DNA from: Aquitalea magnusonii
GTDB lineage: Bacteria; Pseudomonadota; Gammaproteobacteria; Burkholderiales; Chromobacteriaceae
Direction: 5' to 3'
NCBI RefSeq assembly: GCF_003202035.1
Contig: NZ_QJKC01000005.1
Location: 186,001 to 250,000 of the forward strand
DNA: 64,000 nucleotides
Part shown: in pieces, positions 37,142 through 46,286 of the stretch
Layout of the letters: each line of letters opens with the position of its first letter
Numbering within the stretch: the first letter of the stretch is position 1
Translations under genes and position numbers: made by a program
The notes under the pieces: model-generated
Databases searched by the model: none
Seen by the model: the letters and a program-made list of their open reading frames with translations, nothing else
Told to the model about the DNA's origin: nothing

Positions 37142-37618
37142 ATGTCCAAACAGAGTCCCCAAAACCAGCACCGCCTCCCCCAGCATTTGTTGCGCGCCCG
37201 CGAAGCGGTGATGGCCTACTTCCGTCCCCTGCTCAACAGCGTGGGTCTGACCGAGCAGCAATGGCGCATCTTGCGGCTGCTGGATGATCGCGGCGAAATG
37301 GAAGCCGGCATGATTGCCGACCTGGCCTGCATCCTGTCGCCCAGCCTGACCGGCATTCTGGTACGCATGGAAAAGGCCGGCCTGGTGCAGCGCAGCCGCG
37401 ACAAGGTGGACAGCCGCCGGCTGATCGTGTCCTTGTCCAAGGAAGGTCGCCGCCTCACCCGGCAGGTGGCGCCGCTGTCCACCGCCTGCTACGAGCAGAT
37501 CGAAGCCCATTTCGGCGAGGAAAAACTGGAGCTGCTGATCAGCCTGCTGAACGAGCTGGAACAGCTGCCCGCCCCCCAGCCCGGCGTACTGCTGGGCAGC
37601 ACGCTGGAGGAAGCTTAA
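37142..37618 (+). CDS. hpaR: HpaR, MarR-family repressor of homoprotocatechuate degradation
   Basis: This 158-residue winged-helix regulator starts at 37142 (MSKQSPQNQHRLPQHLLRAR). HpaR hallmarks are LLRAREAVMAYFRPLLNSVGLTEQQWRILRLL and the recognition region LSPSLTGILVRMEKAGLVQRSRDKVDSRR. In E. coli HpaR represses the hpa meta operon and is released by aromatic acids such as 4-HPA and homoprotocatechuate. It is about 11 kb from the genes it should control, and palindromic sites like the one in its own promoter occur at all of those. It is convergent with the FGE gene, overlapping by 4 bp. Confidence 0.9.
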   Translation: MSKQSPQNQHRLPQHLLRAREAVMAYFRPLLNSVGLTEQQWRILRLLDDRGEMEAGMIADLACILSPSLTGILVRMEKAGLVQRSRDKVDSRRLIVSLSKEGRRLTRQVAPLSTACYEQIEAHFGEEKLELLISLLNELEQLPAPQPGVLLGSTLEEA

Positions 37619-38631
37619 GGTCCTGCCGGGCCGGGTGCGTACGCTACGGTACGAAAACCGATATGGCTGCTGCCCAGGCTCAATTCCTGGGCATGACGGG
37701 CACTGGGCCGGTAACGCTGGCAATACAGCGGCGAACACAGGAAGGAACCCCCCTTGATGGTGCCCAGCTTGCTGCCACGCGCCTGCAATGACAGGGCAGC
37801 TTCCAGATTCAGCGCCGGCTGCGCCGTGGCAGCGGGCAGCGGCGTACTCCAGTCATCTGCCGTCCATTCCCACACATTGCCGATCAGGTCGAACAGGCCA
37901 TAGCCATTGGCGGCAAAACAGCCCACCGGGGCGGTAGCGGCAAAGCCATCTTCAGTATTGTTCTTGAAGGGGAAAGGCCCCTGCCAGGTATTGGCCATCT
38001 GCCTGCCCTGTCGCTGCAGGCTGTCTCCCCAGGGAAAACGGCTGGCGACAGCGCCACGCGCGGCATATTCGAACTCGGCCTCGGTAGGCAGGCTGCGCCC
38101 GGCCCAGCGCGCATAGGCCATGGCATCCTCGCGGGCGATATGCACCACCGGGTGGTTTTCCCGGCCGCGCCAGCTGCTGCCCGGCCCTTCCGGCTGCCGC
38201 CAGTTGGCGCCGGGAACAAAGTGCCACCAGTTGACTTGGTCCGGGTCCAGCCGGCTGGGCATGATGAACACCATGGAGCCGGGCTGGCGCAGCCTGGCTG
38301 GCACATCAGGGTAGTGCCGGCCATCCAGCCCGCGCTCGGCCAGGGTGCGATAGCCGGTGGCGCGCACAAAGCGGGCAAACTGGGCATTGCTCACTTCGTG
38401 TCTATCCATCCAGAAGCCTTTGAGCTGGACCTCGCGCGCCGGTGCTTCTTCCGGATAGGCATCATCCGCCCCCATGATGAAGCGCCCGCCCGGCACCCAG
38501 CCTTGTGCCGCCGCCTGCGTGCCGGGCAGCCCGTCGTAGCGGCGACAGGCTGCGGCACTGCCCAGCAGCGGGGCCGCTGCTGCCGCCAGGCTGAGGCATA
38601 GCCATCCCCCAGCGATCAAGCCACGCAGCAT
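37615..38631 (-). CDS. Formylglycine-generating enzyme-like protein with signal peptide
   Basis: This 338-residue SUMF1/FGE-domain protein has an N-terminal export signal (GLIAGGWLCLSLAAAAAPLLGSAAA). The FGE core shows FIMGADDAYPEEAPAREVQL, FWMDRHEVSNAQFARFV, VHIAREDAMAYARWAGRSLPTEAEFEYAARG and GNVWEWTADDW. The C-terminal GGSFLCSPLYCQRY keeps both active-site cysteines (Cys299 and Cys304, matching Cys336/Cys341 of human FGE). It should oxidise the cysteine of the sulfatase CxPxR motif to formylglycine. The start is 1 bp after the arylsulfatase stop, so the pair is coupled. A signal peptide on a bacterial FGE is unusual. Confidence 0.88.
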   Translation of the reverse strand: MLRGLIAGGWLCLSLAAAAAPLLGSAAACRRYDGLPGTQAAAQGWVPGGRFIMGADDAYPEEAPAREVQLKGFWMDRHEVSNAQFARFVRATGYRTLAERGLDGRHYPDVPARLRQPGSMVFIMPSRLDPDQVNWWHFVPGANWRQPEGPGSSWRGRENHPVVHIAREDAMAYARWAGRSLPTEAEFEYAARGAVASRFPWGDSLQRQGRQMANTWQGPFPFKNNTEDGFAATAPVGCFAANGYGLFDLIGNVWEWTADDWSTPLPAATAQPALNLEAALSLQARGSKLGTIKGGSFLCSPLYCQRYRPSARHAQELSLGSSHIGFRTVAYAPGPAGP

Positions 38632-38632
38632 G

Positions 38633-40309
38633 TCATTCGTCTCCCGTCAGCGGATAGCTGGTATCACTCGTGCCGAGGCGCACATTATTGCGCTGCACAT
38701 ACTGCGCCCATTCCGTCAGCAATTCGTCGAGCTTGGCCGGATGGCGGCTGGCAACATCATGCTGTTCGCCCGGATCCTGTTGCAGATCGTACAGTGCCCA
38801 GCGGCCGTGGCTACGCCCCTGGTACTGGTAGACGATTTTCCAGTGCCCCTTGCGCAATGCCTGCCGCCCCATCAGCTCGGTGGCCCATACATAATCGGGA
38901 TTGTGCACGGCGGCACGGCCTTGCAGATAGGGCAGCATCGACATGCCCTGCATGGGTAATACCGTGTGGCCCTGCCACAGCAGGCCCGGATGCCGTGCAC
39001 CCGCCAGTTCGAGCAGGGTGGGCATCACGTCCATGGCGGTCAGCAGTTGCGTGCTGCGCCCTGCGGGAATGCTGGCGGGAAAGCGGATGAAGGAAGCCGA
39101 GCGCACCCCGCCCTCATAGGTGTAAGCCTTGAAATAGCGGAAAGGCTGGGCGCTGACCTGGCCCCAGGCCGGTCCCTGGAAGGCAAAGGAATCGGGACGG
39201 CCGATATTCTCCAGCCGGTTGTCAAAATTGGCCGGTATCCAGCTTTTGTTCCCGGCATCGGCGGCCCAGTCATTGCCTTCCGGGCCGTTGTCGGACACAA
39301 AGAGGATGACGGTCTGCTCAAACTGGCCGCGCTGCTTCAGATACGCCACCAGCCGGCCCACTTCGGCATCCAGCGCACTCAGCATGGCGGCATAGGCTTC
39401 CATATCGCGGGCGGAACGGGCCTGCTCGGCCGGGCTGAGGCTGGCCCAGGGCCGGACGCCGGGCGGCATGGGTACAGGCTTAAGCTGCGGACCGATCAGC
39501 CCCAGCCGCTGCATGCGGGCAATGCGCTGGCGGGCGACTTCCTCGTAGCCGGCGGCATAGCGGCCACGATATTGCTGCAAGAAGCGGTCGGGCGCCTGCA
39601 AGGGCAGATGCGGTGCGGTGTAAGCCAGATAGGCGAAGAAAGGCTGGCCATCGGCAGGCTGCTGATCCAGATAGCTGATCAGCTTGTCGGTAAAGAATGT
39701 GCTGGAGTAGAAATCGGCGGGCAAGGCAACAATGCGGCCATCTTCGCGATAGGTCGGCGCTGGCGTGCCAGCCACGATCTGTTGCGGGGCCGACTGGTTG
39801 AAATGCGCCGCTCCGCCATTCATCAGGGCAAAGGAGCGTTCGAAGCCGCGGCTCTCCGGCCGTTGACCATCCGCCATGCCCAGATGCCACTTGCCACTCA
39901 GATAAGTGTGATAGCCGGCCTCGCGCAGCAGCTGCGGCAGCGCCACCACCCGGCTGGCCAGATAACCTTCGTAACCGGCCTGCCCCAGCTGATGCGGCGT
40001 CAGCGTGGGCGTCATCATCTCGGCCATATTGCCAACGCCAGCCAGATGATTGTCCATGCCGGATAGCAGCATGGCGCGGGTGGGTGAACAGGTGGGTGCC
40101 ACCAGCATGCTGGACAGCAGCCGGCCTTCACGCAGCAAGGCATCGAGGTGGGGGGTGTCGATTTCGCCCCCCATGGCACCCAGATCGGAATAGCCCATGT
40201 CGTCCACCACCAGCAGCACGATATTGGGCCGTGCTGCCGGCCCGGCGGCCTGCACCGCCGTGGCCAGCCAGAGAAGCGCGCTGCCAAGTGCCAGTCTGCT
40301 GTGCCGCAT
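38633..40309 (-). CDS. atsA: Arylsulfatase (AtsA type), exported
   Basis: This 558-residue type I sulfatase starts at 40309, which has GGGAGG six bases upstream; the ATG at 40315 lies too close to it. A signal peptide (ALGSALLWLATAVQA) precedes RPNIVLLVVDDMGYSDLGAMGGE. The modification motif is CSPTR, with Cys74 to be converted to formylglycine. Further sulfatase motifs are GYHTYLSGKWHLG and FVSDNGPEGND. It closely resembles Pseudomonas aeruginosa AtsA in pattern and length, but that enzyme lacks a signal peptide. It releases sulfate from aryl sulfates. It is in an operon with FGE, an APC permease and an unknown protein. Confidence 0.92.
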   Translation of the reverse strand: MRHSRLALGSALLWLATAVQAAGPAARPNIVLLVVDDMGYSDLGAMGGEIDTPHLDALLREGRLLSSMLVAPTCSPTRAMLLSGMDNHLAGVGNMAEMMTPTLTPHQLGQAGYEGYLASRVVALPQLLREAGYHTYLSGKWHLGMADGQRPESRGFERSFALMNGGAAHFNQSAPQQIVAGTPAPTYREDGRIVALPADFYSSTFFTDKLISYLDQQPADGQPFFAYLAYTAPHLPLQAPDRFLQQYRGRYAAGYEEVARQRIARMQRLGLIGPQLKPVPMPPGVRPWASLSPAEQARSARDMEAYAAMLSALDAEVGRLVAYLKQRGQFEQTVILFVSDNGPEGNDWAADAGNKSWIPANFDNRLENIGRPDSFAFQGPAWGQVSAQPFRYFKAYTYEGGVRSASFIRFPASIPAGRSTQLLTAMDVMPTLLELAGARHPGLLWQGHTVLPMQGMSMLPYLQGRAAVHNPDYVWATELMGRQALRKGHWKIVYQYQGRSHGRWALYDLQQDPGEQHDVASRHPAKLDELLTEWAQYVQRNNVRLGTSDTSYPLTGDE

Positions 40310-40346
40310 GTCCATCCTCCCGGGCAGGCTGGCGTCGCAGCTGCCC

Positions 40347-40958
40347 TCAGTCTTGTGTCAGGGGAGGGCCATCTTGCGCCAAAAGCAGGCGGCGCAATGC
40401 TGCCATAGCGGCCAGCACTGCCAGTTTCTGGGTGTTGATCAGACGGATATAGCGGCGAAATGGCGGAAATCTGCCAACCACTTCGCTGGCGGCGAAGGGT
40501 TCTATCTCCACGCGCCAGCCTGCGGCATCGCCCAGCAGTTCGCAGCGTTTGAAATCCAGCGGCATCAGCGCGGTGTGCAGGTCGGCATCCTGCACCAGCC
40601 GCTGCCGCAAGACGGCCAGTTCCTCGGCATCACCACGCAGCAGACGACAGGCAATGCCGCTACGCCGCCAGCTGCCACGATGGTTGAAAGCCAGCCGGCA
40701 TGGCCGGGCCGGGCCGGCTAGCGGCAGCTGCAGGCTGAAGCGACAGCTGACGGTATGCAGCAGCAGCTGGCTGTCCACCACTTCGCTCACCAGCACGCTC
40801 CAGTTGCTGCCGGGCAGTGCATAGCGGCGGCAGCCCCCCTCCTCGCCCAGATAATCCAGGCCGCTCAGGTCGCGCTGCAGCCGTGCCAGGGTCTCCCCCG
40901 GCCGGTAGCCCTTGGGCAGCCGGGGGCGCAGGGCAAAATCAAGCGCTCGTTGCCACAC
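40347..40958 (-). CDS. Uncharacterised protein between permease and sulfatase (DUF3156-like?)
   Basis: This 203-residue protein starts at GTG 40958, inside the last 20 bases of the permease gene, so translation is coupled. It has no signal peptide or membrane helix and is rich in arginine and leucine. Noticeable segments are GYRPGETLARLQRDLSGLDYLGEEGG, LPGSNWSVLVSE and AFNHRGSWRR. I recall similar proteins (DUF3156) next to amino-acid/amine permeases but cannot confirm this from the sequence. The function is unknown. It may be a cytosolic partner of the permease or sulfatase system. Confidence 0.65.
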   Translation of the reverse strand: MWQRALDFALRPRLPKGYRPGETLARLQRDLSGLDYLGEEGGCRRYALPGSNWSVLVSEVVDSQLLLHTVSCRFSLQLPLAGPARPCRLAFNHRGSWRRSGIACRLLRGDAEELAVLRQRLVQDADLHTALMPLDFKRCELLGDAAGWRVEIEPFAASEVVGRFPPFRRYIRLINTQKLAVLAAMAALRRLLLAQDGPPLTQD

Positions 40959-42450
40959 GCTTCAGCTCCTCGTCGATGAGCGAGGCATGGCCCCCCACCT
41001 TGCCGAACTCGGCCGTGAGAATGTCCTCCAGCGCCACGGCACGGAAGGGATGCACTTTCTGTACCAGCACCGTCCACAGCAGCGCATACAGCGCGGTCAG
41101 GCCCAGCATGATGCCGAAAGGCAGGTAGATGTCACGCGGATGCATGCCGGGCGGGGTGATGTACCAGATGGCGATCAGAATGCCCACCGAGGAGATGATC
41201 TGCGGCAGCGGAAACCACGGCGAGCGATAGGCGCGGGGAAAGTCCGGCCGGGTGAAGCGCAAGCGCGCCACCGCCAGGTTCACCAGCAGATAAGCCACAC
41301 CCCAGGCACAGACGGCCGCCAGCACCAGCGGCATGATGCGGTCCAGATCCCCCTGGATCAGCCAGGCATGGCTACAGGGAATGATCACTGCCACCAGGAT
41401 GCCCAGCAGCGGGGTCTTGAAACGCGGGTGCAGGTAGGTGAAAGCCTTGGGCAGCGCGCCATCGATGGCCATGCCGTACAGGATGCGTGGCAGCGCGGCA
41501 ATGAGGGTGTTGATGGTGGCGGCCCCGGCAAACAGCAGGCCGATGCCCAGCCAGATCTTGCCGAACGGCCCCATCACCTGCTCGGCAAAGGCCGGGATGG
41601 CCATCGGCGTATCCAGCAGATGCGGGCCGGCAGGATTTTTCGGGTCCATCGCCACATTGGCCACCTGGTGCACCATGGCCGCACCATAAACGGCCATGGT
41701 CACGGCCACGCCGGTCAGGCCCAGCCGGGCGGCACGCGGAATGTTGCGGCCGGCATTTTTCAGCTCCGGTGCCAGCGGGGTGACCAGTTCGAAGCCGACA
41801 AACATGAACATGGCCATGCCGATCAGGCTGAGCACACCGCTGGGGTCGGACAGATCCAGCGGACTGCCAAACCAGCCCTGCAACGACACCGCCGGTGCCT
41901 TGATCAGACCAATGACGCCGAACACGGTCAGCGTGGCCCACATCACGAAGGTGAGGATGATTTCCGCCTTGCCGAAAATGGTGATGCCCAGGGCATTGAG
42001 AATGCCGAACAGCACTACCAGCCCCACCCCCACCATCCACGAACTACCGCTGTGTTCCAGCATGGTGTTGAGGTGTTCAAAGTTCACCAGCGCCATGATG
42101 CCGGACAGGATGGTTTCAGCCGTACCGGCAAACACATGCACCAGCAGATAGGCGGAAATGGTGCCGGTAATCGCCCAGAAGCGCCCCAGACCTGCGGAAA
42201 TATAATCGTAGACGGCGCCCGAGGTGGGCAGCATGGACGCCGCCTCGGCAAAGGTGGTGGCCTGCGCCTGCATCATGATGAAGGCAATCAGCATGGCCAG
42301 GGCAAAGGTACTGCCGGCCATGCCAAAACCGCTGGTCACGGTCAGGATGACCGGGCTGGCCATCACCACGCCGACCGAACTGGCCAGCGCCACCGGAAAG
42401 CCCACCACCCCTTGCTGCAGGTGCTGGGTCAGTTTCTTCTCTATCGACAT
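40939..42450 (-). CDS. APC-family amino acid/amine permease
   Basis: This 503-residue transporter has about 12-13 membrane helices and starts at ATG 42450 behind AGGAGGAGAAACCAG. The first half has the APC-type unwound helix 1 (VVMASPVILTVTSGFGMAGS) and the helix 2-3 region AEAASMLPTSGAVYDYIS. Helix 6 contains GMAMFMFVGFELVTPLAPELKNAGRNIPRA, the usual APC signature. The substrate is probably an amine or amino acid; an aminotransferase and aldehyde dehydrogenase upstream in the same direction support an amine. It heads the permease-DUF-sulfatase-FGE unit. Confidence 0.88.
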   Translation of the reverse strand: MSIEKKLTQHLQQGVVGFPVALASSVGVVMASPVILTVTSGFGMAGSTFALAMLIAFIMMQAQATTFAEAASMLPTSGAVYDYISAGLGRFWAITGTISAYLLVHVFAGTAETILSGIMALVNFEHLNTMLEHSGSSWMVGVGLVVLFGILNALGITIFGKAEIILTFVMWATLTVFGVIGLIKAPAVSLQGWFGSPLDLSDPSGVLSLIGMAMFMFVGFELVTPLAPELKNAGRNIPRAARLGLTGVAVTMAVYGAAMVHQVANVAMDPKNPAGPHLLDTPMAIPAFAEQVMGPFGKIWLGIGLLFAGAATINTLIAALPRILYGMAIDGALPKAFTYLHPRFKTPLLGILVAVIIPCSHAWLIQGDLDRIMPLVLAAVCAWGVAYLLVNLAVARLRFTRPDFPRAYRSPWFPLPQIISSVGILIAIWYITPPGMHPRDIYLPFGIMLGLTALYALLWTVLVQKVHPFRAVALEDILTAEFGKVGGHASLIDEELKRVATSA

Positions 42451-42569
42451 CTGGTTTCTCCTCCTGAAGATACGCTAACGATGGGAGAGCCGGCAGGGCA
42501 GCGGGCGGCTGGCCCGTCTGTGGCGCACCACTGCGGTCTTTCCCATGCAAAAACCGGAAATCCTTGTTG

Positions 42570-43304
42570 TTATGGATGACTTCCGGCACTGTCCTGGCTG
42601 GCTGGGCCCGGTGCTGCCGCTTGCTGCTGTGCAAACAGGGCGCAGGCCAGTTCGGTACGATTGGATACGGCAAACTTGCGAAACAGGTGCAGCAAATGGG
42701 TCTTGACCGTGGCCAGACCGATGTCCAGCGCACGGGCCATGCTCTTGTTGCAGGCACCGGCACACAGCAGGCGGGCAATCTCGGCCTCGCGCCCGGTCAG
42801 TGGCACCGGCGTGCGCGACGGGTAGCCTGACTGCAGGCAGGGCTCCAGCGCCATATCCAGCAGGCTGTAAACCTGCTGCAGCAACTGCAGCTCCTCGGCG
42901 GCAAAACCATGCATGCGCCCCTGGCGCAGCAAGGAGATACCAGCCACCACCCTCCCGCCACGACGCAGCAGGATTTCCACCACGTCCACCACCCGGCTGC
43001 TGGCCAGGAAAGGGGCGTAGCGCGAGGCCGGCTGCATTGGCGCGGCCAGCACCTCGCGCAAGGCCACCACATTGCGTGGCTGCACTGCCAGCCGCGCCGG
43101 ATGCAAGGGGTCATGCTGCATGTAACGGCTGACATAGCGCTGGTGCACCGCATCCGGCATGCTGCGCAGCAAAAAGTCGTGCGGCTGTTGCTGCCGGTTG
43201 ACCCGATAAAAGGCACAGGCGCTCAAGGGCAGCAAATCGTGCAGCACGTCCAGGCTGCGTTGCAACTGCTGTTCCGCTGCGGCGGAGGCGACAAGGGTGT
43301 GCAT
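42570..43304 (-). CDS. LuxR-family transcriptional regulator
   Basis: This 244-residue regulator has a C-terminal LuxR helix-turn-helix at about 175-235 (LTGREAEIARLLCAGACNKSMARALDIGLATVKTHLLHLF). The N-terminal 165 residues resemble a GAF/PAS-like sensor (LLPLSACAFYRVN). They lack the acyl-homoserine-lactone residues and a phospho-receiver, so this is neither a quorum-sensing LuxR nor a NarL-type response regulator. It lies between the aminotransferase and the permease unit and probably controls one of them. The ligand is unknown. Confidence 0.85.
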   Translation of the reverse strand: MHTLVASAAAEQQLQRSLDVLHDLLPLSACAFYRVNRQQQPHDFLLRSMPDAVHQRYVSRYMQHDPLHPARLAVQPRNVVALREVLAAPMQPASRYAPFLASSRVVDVVEILLRRGGRVVAGISLLRQGRMHGFAAEELQLLQQVYSLLDMALEPCLQSGYPSRTPVPLTGREAEIARLLCAGACNKSMARALDIGLATVKTHLLHLFRKFAVSNRTELACALFAQQQAAAPGPASQDSAGSHP

Positions 43305-43366
43305 GGCAAGGCCCCATCAGCAGGCAGAGGGCGCCGCGACAGGCGCACCCCCTGCCATCAGACAAC

Positions 43367-44698
43367 TCAGGCGGCGTCGAAACCGGCGGCCAGCGCTGCC
43401 ACGATGGCATCGCACTCGGCCTGACCGATCACCAGCGGCGGCGACAGGATGATCTTGGTGCCCACCGGGCGCACCAGCACGCCGTTTTCGCGGGCGATCT
43501 CCGCCACCTTGTTGGCATAACCGCCCATCGGGTCGATCGGCTCGCGGGTGTGTTTGTCCTGCACCAGGTCCAGCGCAATCATCAGGCCCTTGCCACGCAC
43601 CTCGCCCACCGCCGCGTATTTGTCGGCAAACGGCTTGAGCTGGCCCAGCAGGTATTCACCCTGGGCGGCCGCCTGGGCCGGCAGGTTTTCCTCGCGCACG
43701 ATCTTGAGGTTGGCAATGGCGGCGGCGCAGGCCACCGGGTGGCCGGCATAGGTGTAGCCATGCATCACCACCCCACCGAAGTCCTGGTTTTGGGCAAAGG
43801 CATCGGCAATACGCTGATTGACCACGGTGGCACCCAAAGGCACATAGCCGGAGGAAATGCCCTTGGCCAGACACATGATGTCCGGCTTCACCCCCCACAG
43901 CCGGCTGCCGAACATGGAGCCGGAGCGGCCAAAGCCGGTGACGATTTCATCGGCAATCAGCAGCACACCGTACTTGTCACACACGGCGCGGATCAGCGGC
44001 CAGTAGCTGGCCGGCGGCACGATCACGCCACCGGCACCCTGGATGGGCTCGGCAATGAAGGCGGCCACGGTATCCGGGCTCTGGAACTGGATTTCCCGCT
44101 CCAGCATCTGCGCGCACATCTGCGCCAGTTCTTCCGGATCATCGGTAAACGGGTTGCGGTACAGCCACGGCGTTTCCACATGGAAGCAACCCGGCAGCAA
44201 GGGTTCGTAATTGCGGCGGAACACGGTATTGCCGTTAACCGAGGCACCACCAAAATGCACGCCGTGATAGCCCTGCTTGAGCGAGATGAACTTGGTGCGG
44301 TCCGGCTGGCCACAGACGCGCCAGTACTGGCGGGCCAGCTTGAGCGCGGTTTCCACCGCATCCGAACCACCGGAACTGAAGCTGACGCGCGCCATGTCCT
44401 CTTGCTTCAGCATGTCGATGATGGTGGCGGACAGCTCTTCGGCGCGCGGGTGGGAGATGCCGTCAAACAGCTGGAAATATTCCAGCTCATCCAGCTGGGA
44501 CACGATGGCCTGCTTGATTTCCGGGCGGTTGTGGCCGACGTTGACATTCCACAGCCCGGCCACGCCATCCACCAGCTTGCGGCCCTGGTCATCAAATACA
44601 TGGCAGCCTTCGCCACGCACGATGCGGATGGGCTCGCGCCGCTGCATTTCATTGGGGTGCAGCATGGGGTGCCAGAAACGGGACTTGTCGTAAGACAT
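43367..44698 (-). CDS. Class III omega-aminotransferase
   Basis: This 443-residue PLP enzyme has the fold-type I class III pattern: GLWNVNVGHNRPEI, SSGGSDAVETALKLAR (phosphate-binding), AEPIQGAGGVIVPP, LLIADEIVTGFGRSG (Asp250 binds PLP) and LAKGISSGYVPLGA (Lys279, the PLP lysine). Members use pyruvate as acceptor for amines such as beta-alanine, taurine, putrescine or arylalkylamines. The pattern is close to the Chromobacterium omega-transaminase. It lies 88 bp downstream of an aldehyde dehydrogenase, suggesting amine to aldehyde to acid. The exact amine is inference. Confidence 0.9.
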   Translation of the reverse strand: MSYDKSRFWHPMLHPNEMQRREPIRIVRGEGCHVFDDQGRKLVDGVAGLWNVNVGHNRPEIKQAIVSQLDELEYFQLFDGISHPRAEELSATIIDMLKQEDMARVSFSSGGSDAVETALKLARQYWRVCGQPDRTKFISLKQGYHGVHFGGASVNGNTVFRRNYEPLLPGCFHVETPWLYRNPFTDDPEELAQMCAQMLEREIQFQSPDTVAAFIAEPIQGAGGVIVPPASYWPLIRAVCDKYGVLLIADEIVTGFGRSGSMFGSRLWGVKPDIMCLAKGISSGYVPLGATVVNQRIADAFAQNQDFGGVVMHGYTYAGHPVACAAAIANLKIVREENLPAQAAAQGEYLLGQLKPFADKYAAVGEVRGKGLMIALDLVQDKHTREPIDPMGGYANKVAEIARENGVLVRPVGTKIILSPPLVIGQAECDAIVAALAAGFDAA

Positions 44699-44786
44699 GG
44701 GTTACTCCTTTGCAGACAAATATGCGACCGGTGACGGCCAACAAAACCTCGCAAAACCCCGGGTCATCAGGGGGCTTGTCAGTGAC

Positions 44787-46286
44787 TCAGTAGGCGATGC
44801 ACACCGACTTGGTCTCGGTAAAATTCTCCACCGCGCCGCGGCCAAACTCGCGGCCGATGCCGGATTGCTTGAAGCCGCCAAACGGCAGGCTGGGGTCGAG
44901 CGGAATATGGCTGTTGACCCACACCGTGCCTGCCTGGATTTGCGGCACGATGTGCATGGCGGCCGACAGATCGTTGGTCCACAAGCTGGCAGCCAGGCCA
45001 TAGCGCGAGTCATTGGCCATGGCGATGGCTTCGTCGATGCTGTCGAAAGGCAGCGCCACCAGCACCGGGCCGAATACCTCTTCCTGCACGATGGTGCTGT
45101 GCTGCGCCGCATTGATCATGATGGTGGGCTTGACAAAGTAACCGGGCAGATCGGCCGCGCCGCCACCGGCCAGAATGCTGGCGCCTTCGCTACGACCCGC
45201 CTCGATCAGCCGGCATACCGACTGCTGCTGCCGTGCCGACACCAGCGGATTGACCTGGGCGTTCAGGTCTAGCCCGCTGCCCAGCGTCATGCTGTTGGCG
45301 GCGGCAGCCAGCCCTTCGACCACCTGGTGGAATTTGCTGCGATGGATGTACAGGCGCGAAGCCGCGGCACACACCTGGCCCTGATTGAGAAAGCCGCCCA
45401 TCAGTGCACCCTGGATGGCTTTGTCGACATCGATGTCGCCCAGCATGATCATCGGATTCTTGCCGCCCAGTTCCAGCGAGAAACGGGTCATGTTGTCGAT
45501 GGCGGCATGGCCGACGGTCTTGCCGATTTCAGTGGAGCCGGTAAAGGAAATCTTGCTGATCAGCGGGTGCGCCGCCAGCGCCTGGCCGGCGCGGGAACCA
45601 CGCCCGGTCAGCACATTCACCACGCCGGGCGGAATGCCGGCTTCCAGCGCCAGCTCACCCAGGCGCAGGGCGGTGAGCGGGGTTTCGGTGGAAGGCTTCA
45701 GCACCACGGTACAACCGGCGGCCAGCGCCGGTACCATCTTCCAGATGGCAATCATCAGCGGGAAATTCCACGGCACGATGCCGGCCACCACGCCGATGGG
45801 CTCGCGGCGGGTGTAGGCGGTATAGCGGCTGCCCGGCGGTACCGGAATCGACACATCCATGGTTTCGCCGCCCAGCTTGGTGGCCCAGCCCGCCATATAG
45901 CGGACAAACTCGATGGCCGCGCCCACTTCGATGGCACGCGAAATATGGATGGACTTGCCCTGGTTCAGCGTTTCCAGCTGGGCCAGTTCCTCGGCATGCA
46001 CCTCCAGCACATCGGCCAGCTTGAGCAAAATGCGTTCGCGGTCGGCCGGCCGCAGACCGGACCATACCCCGGAGCGAAAGGCACGATGGGCACTTTGCAC
46101 CACCGCATCAACGTCTTGCTCGTTGCCATCGGCCACGCTGGCAATCACCTGTCCGGTGGCCGGATTGCGCACCTCGCTGCGCTGGCCGGACAAGGCGGCC
46201 ACTGCACGACCGTCGATCAACAGGCCATGTTCCTTCTGCACGAATGCCGTGACTTGCGGCAGCACGGCCACCAGGTTTTGATCCAT
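44787..46286 (-). CDS. NAD-dependent aldehyde dehydrogenase (phenylacetaldehyde-dehydrogenase-like)
   Basis: This 499-residue ALDH has GAGGAG before the start; ATG 46286 is chosen, with GTG 46289 as an alternative. Catalytic residues are Cys307 (GQVCAAASRL, numbered from 46289) and Glu273 (LELGGKNP), with NAD-site WNFPLMIAIWK and FTGSTEIGK. The overall pattern resembles the FeaB/PadA phenylacetaldehyde dehydrogenase and related betaine-aldehyde-type enzymes. With the adjacent aminotransferase it would oxidise an amine-derived aldehyde; 4-hydroxyphenylacetaldehyde would give 4-HPA directly. A HpaR-like palindrome lies in its upstream region. Confidence 0.88.
   Translation of the reverse strand: MDQNLVAVLPQVTAFVQKEHGLLIDGRAVAALSGQRSEVRNPATGQVIASVADGNEQDVDAVVQSAHRAFRSGVWSGLRPADRERILLKLADVLEVHAEELAQLETLNQGKSIHISRAIEVGAAIEFVRYMAGWATKLGGETMDVSIPVPPGSRYTAYTRREPIGVVAGIVPWNFPLMIAIWKMVPALAAGCTVVLKPSTETPLTALRLGELALEAGIPPGVVNVLTGRGSRAGQALAAHPLISKISFTGSTEIGKTVGHAAIDNMTRFSLELGGKNPMIMLGDIDVDKAIQGALMGGFLNQGQVCAAASRLYIHRSKFHQVVEGLAAAANSMTLGSGLDLNAQVNPLVSARQQQSVCRLIEAGRSEGASILAGGGAADLPGYFVKPTIMINAAQHSTIVQEEVFGPVLVALPFDSIDEAIAMANDSRYGLAASLWTNDLSAAMHIVPQIQAGTVWVNSHIPLDPSLPFGGFKQSGIGREFGRGAVENFTETKSVCIAY

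Noticed and set aside
40912-42579. A 555-codon plus-strand open frame opposite the APC permease
   Set aside because: Low-complexity His/Gln/Arg/Gly translation with no start signal. The permease frame is clearly the real one.
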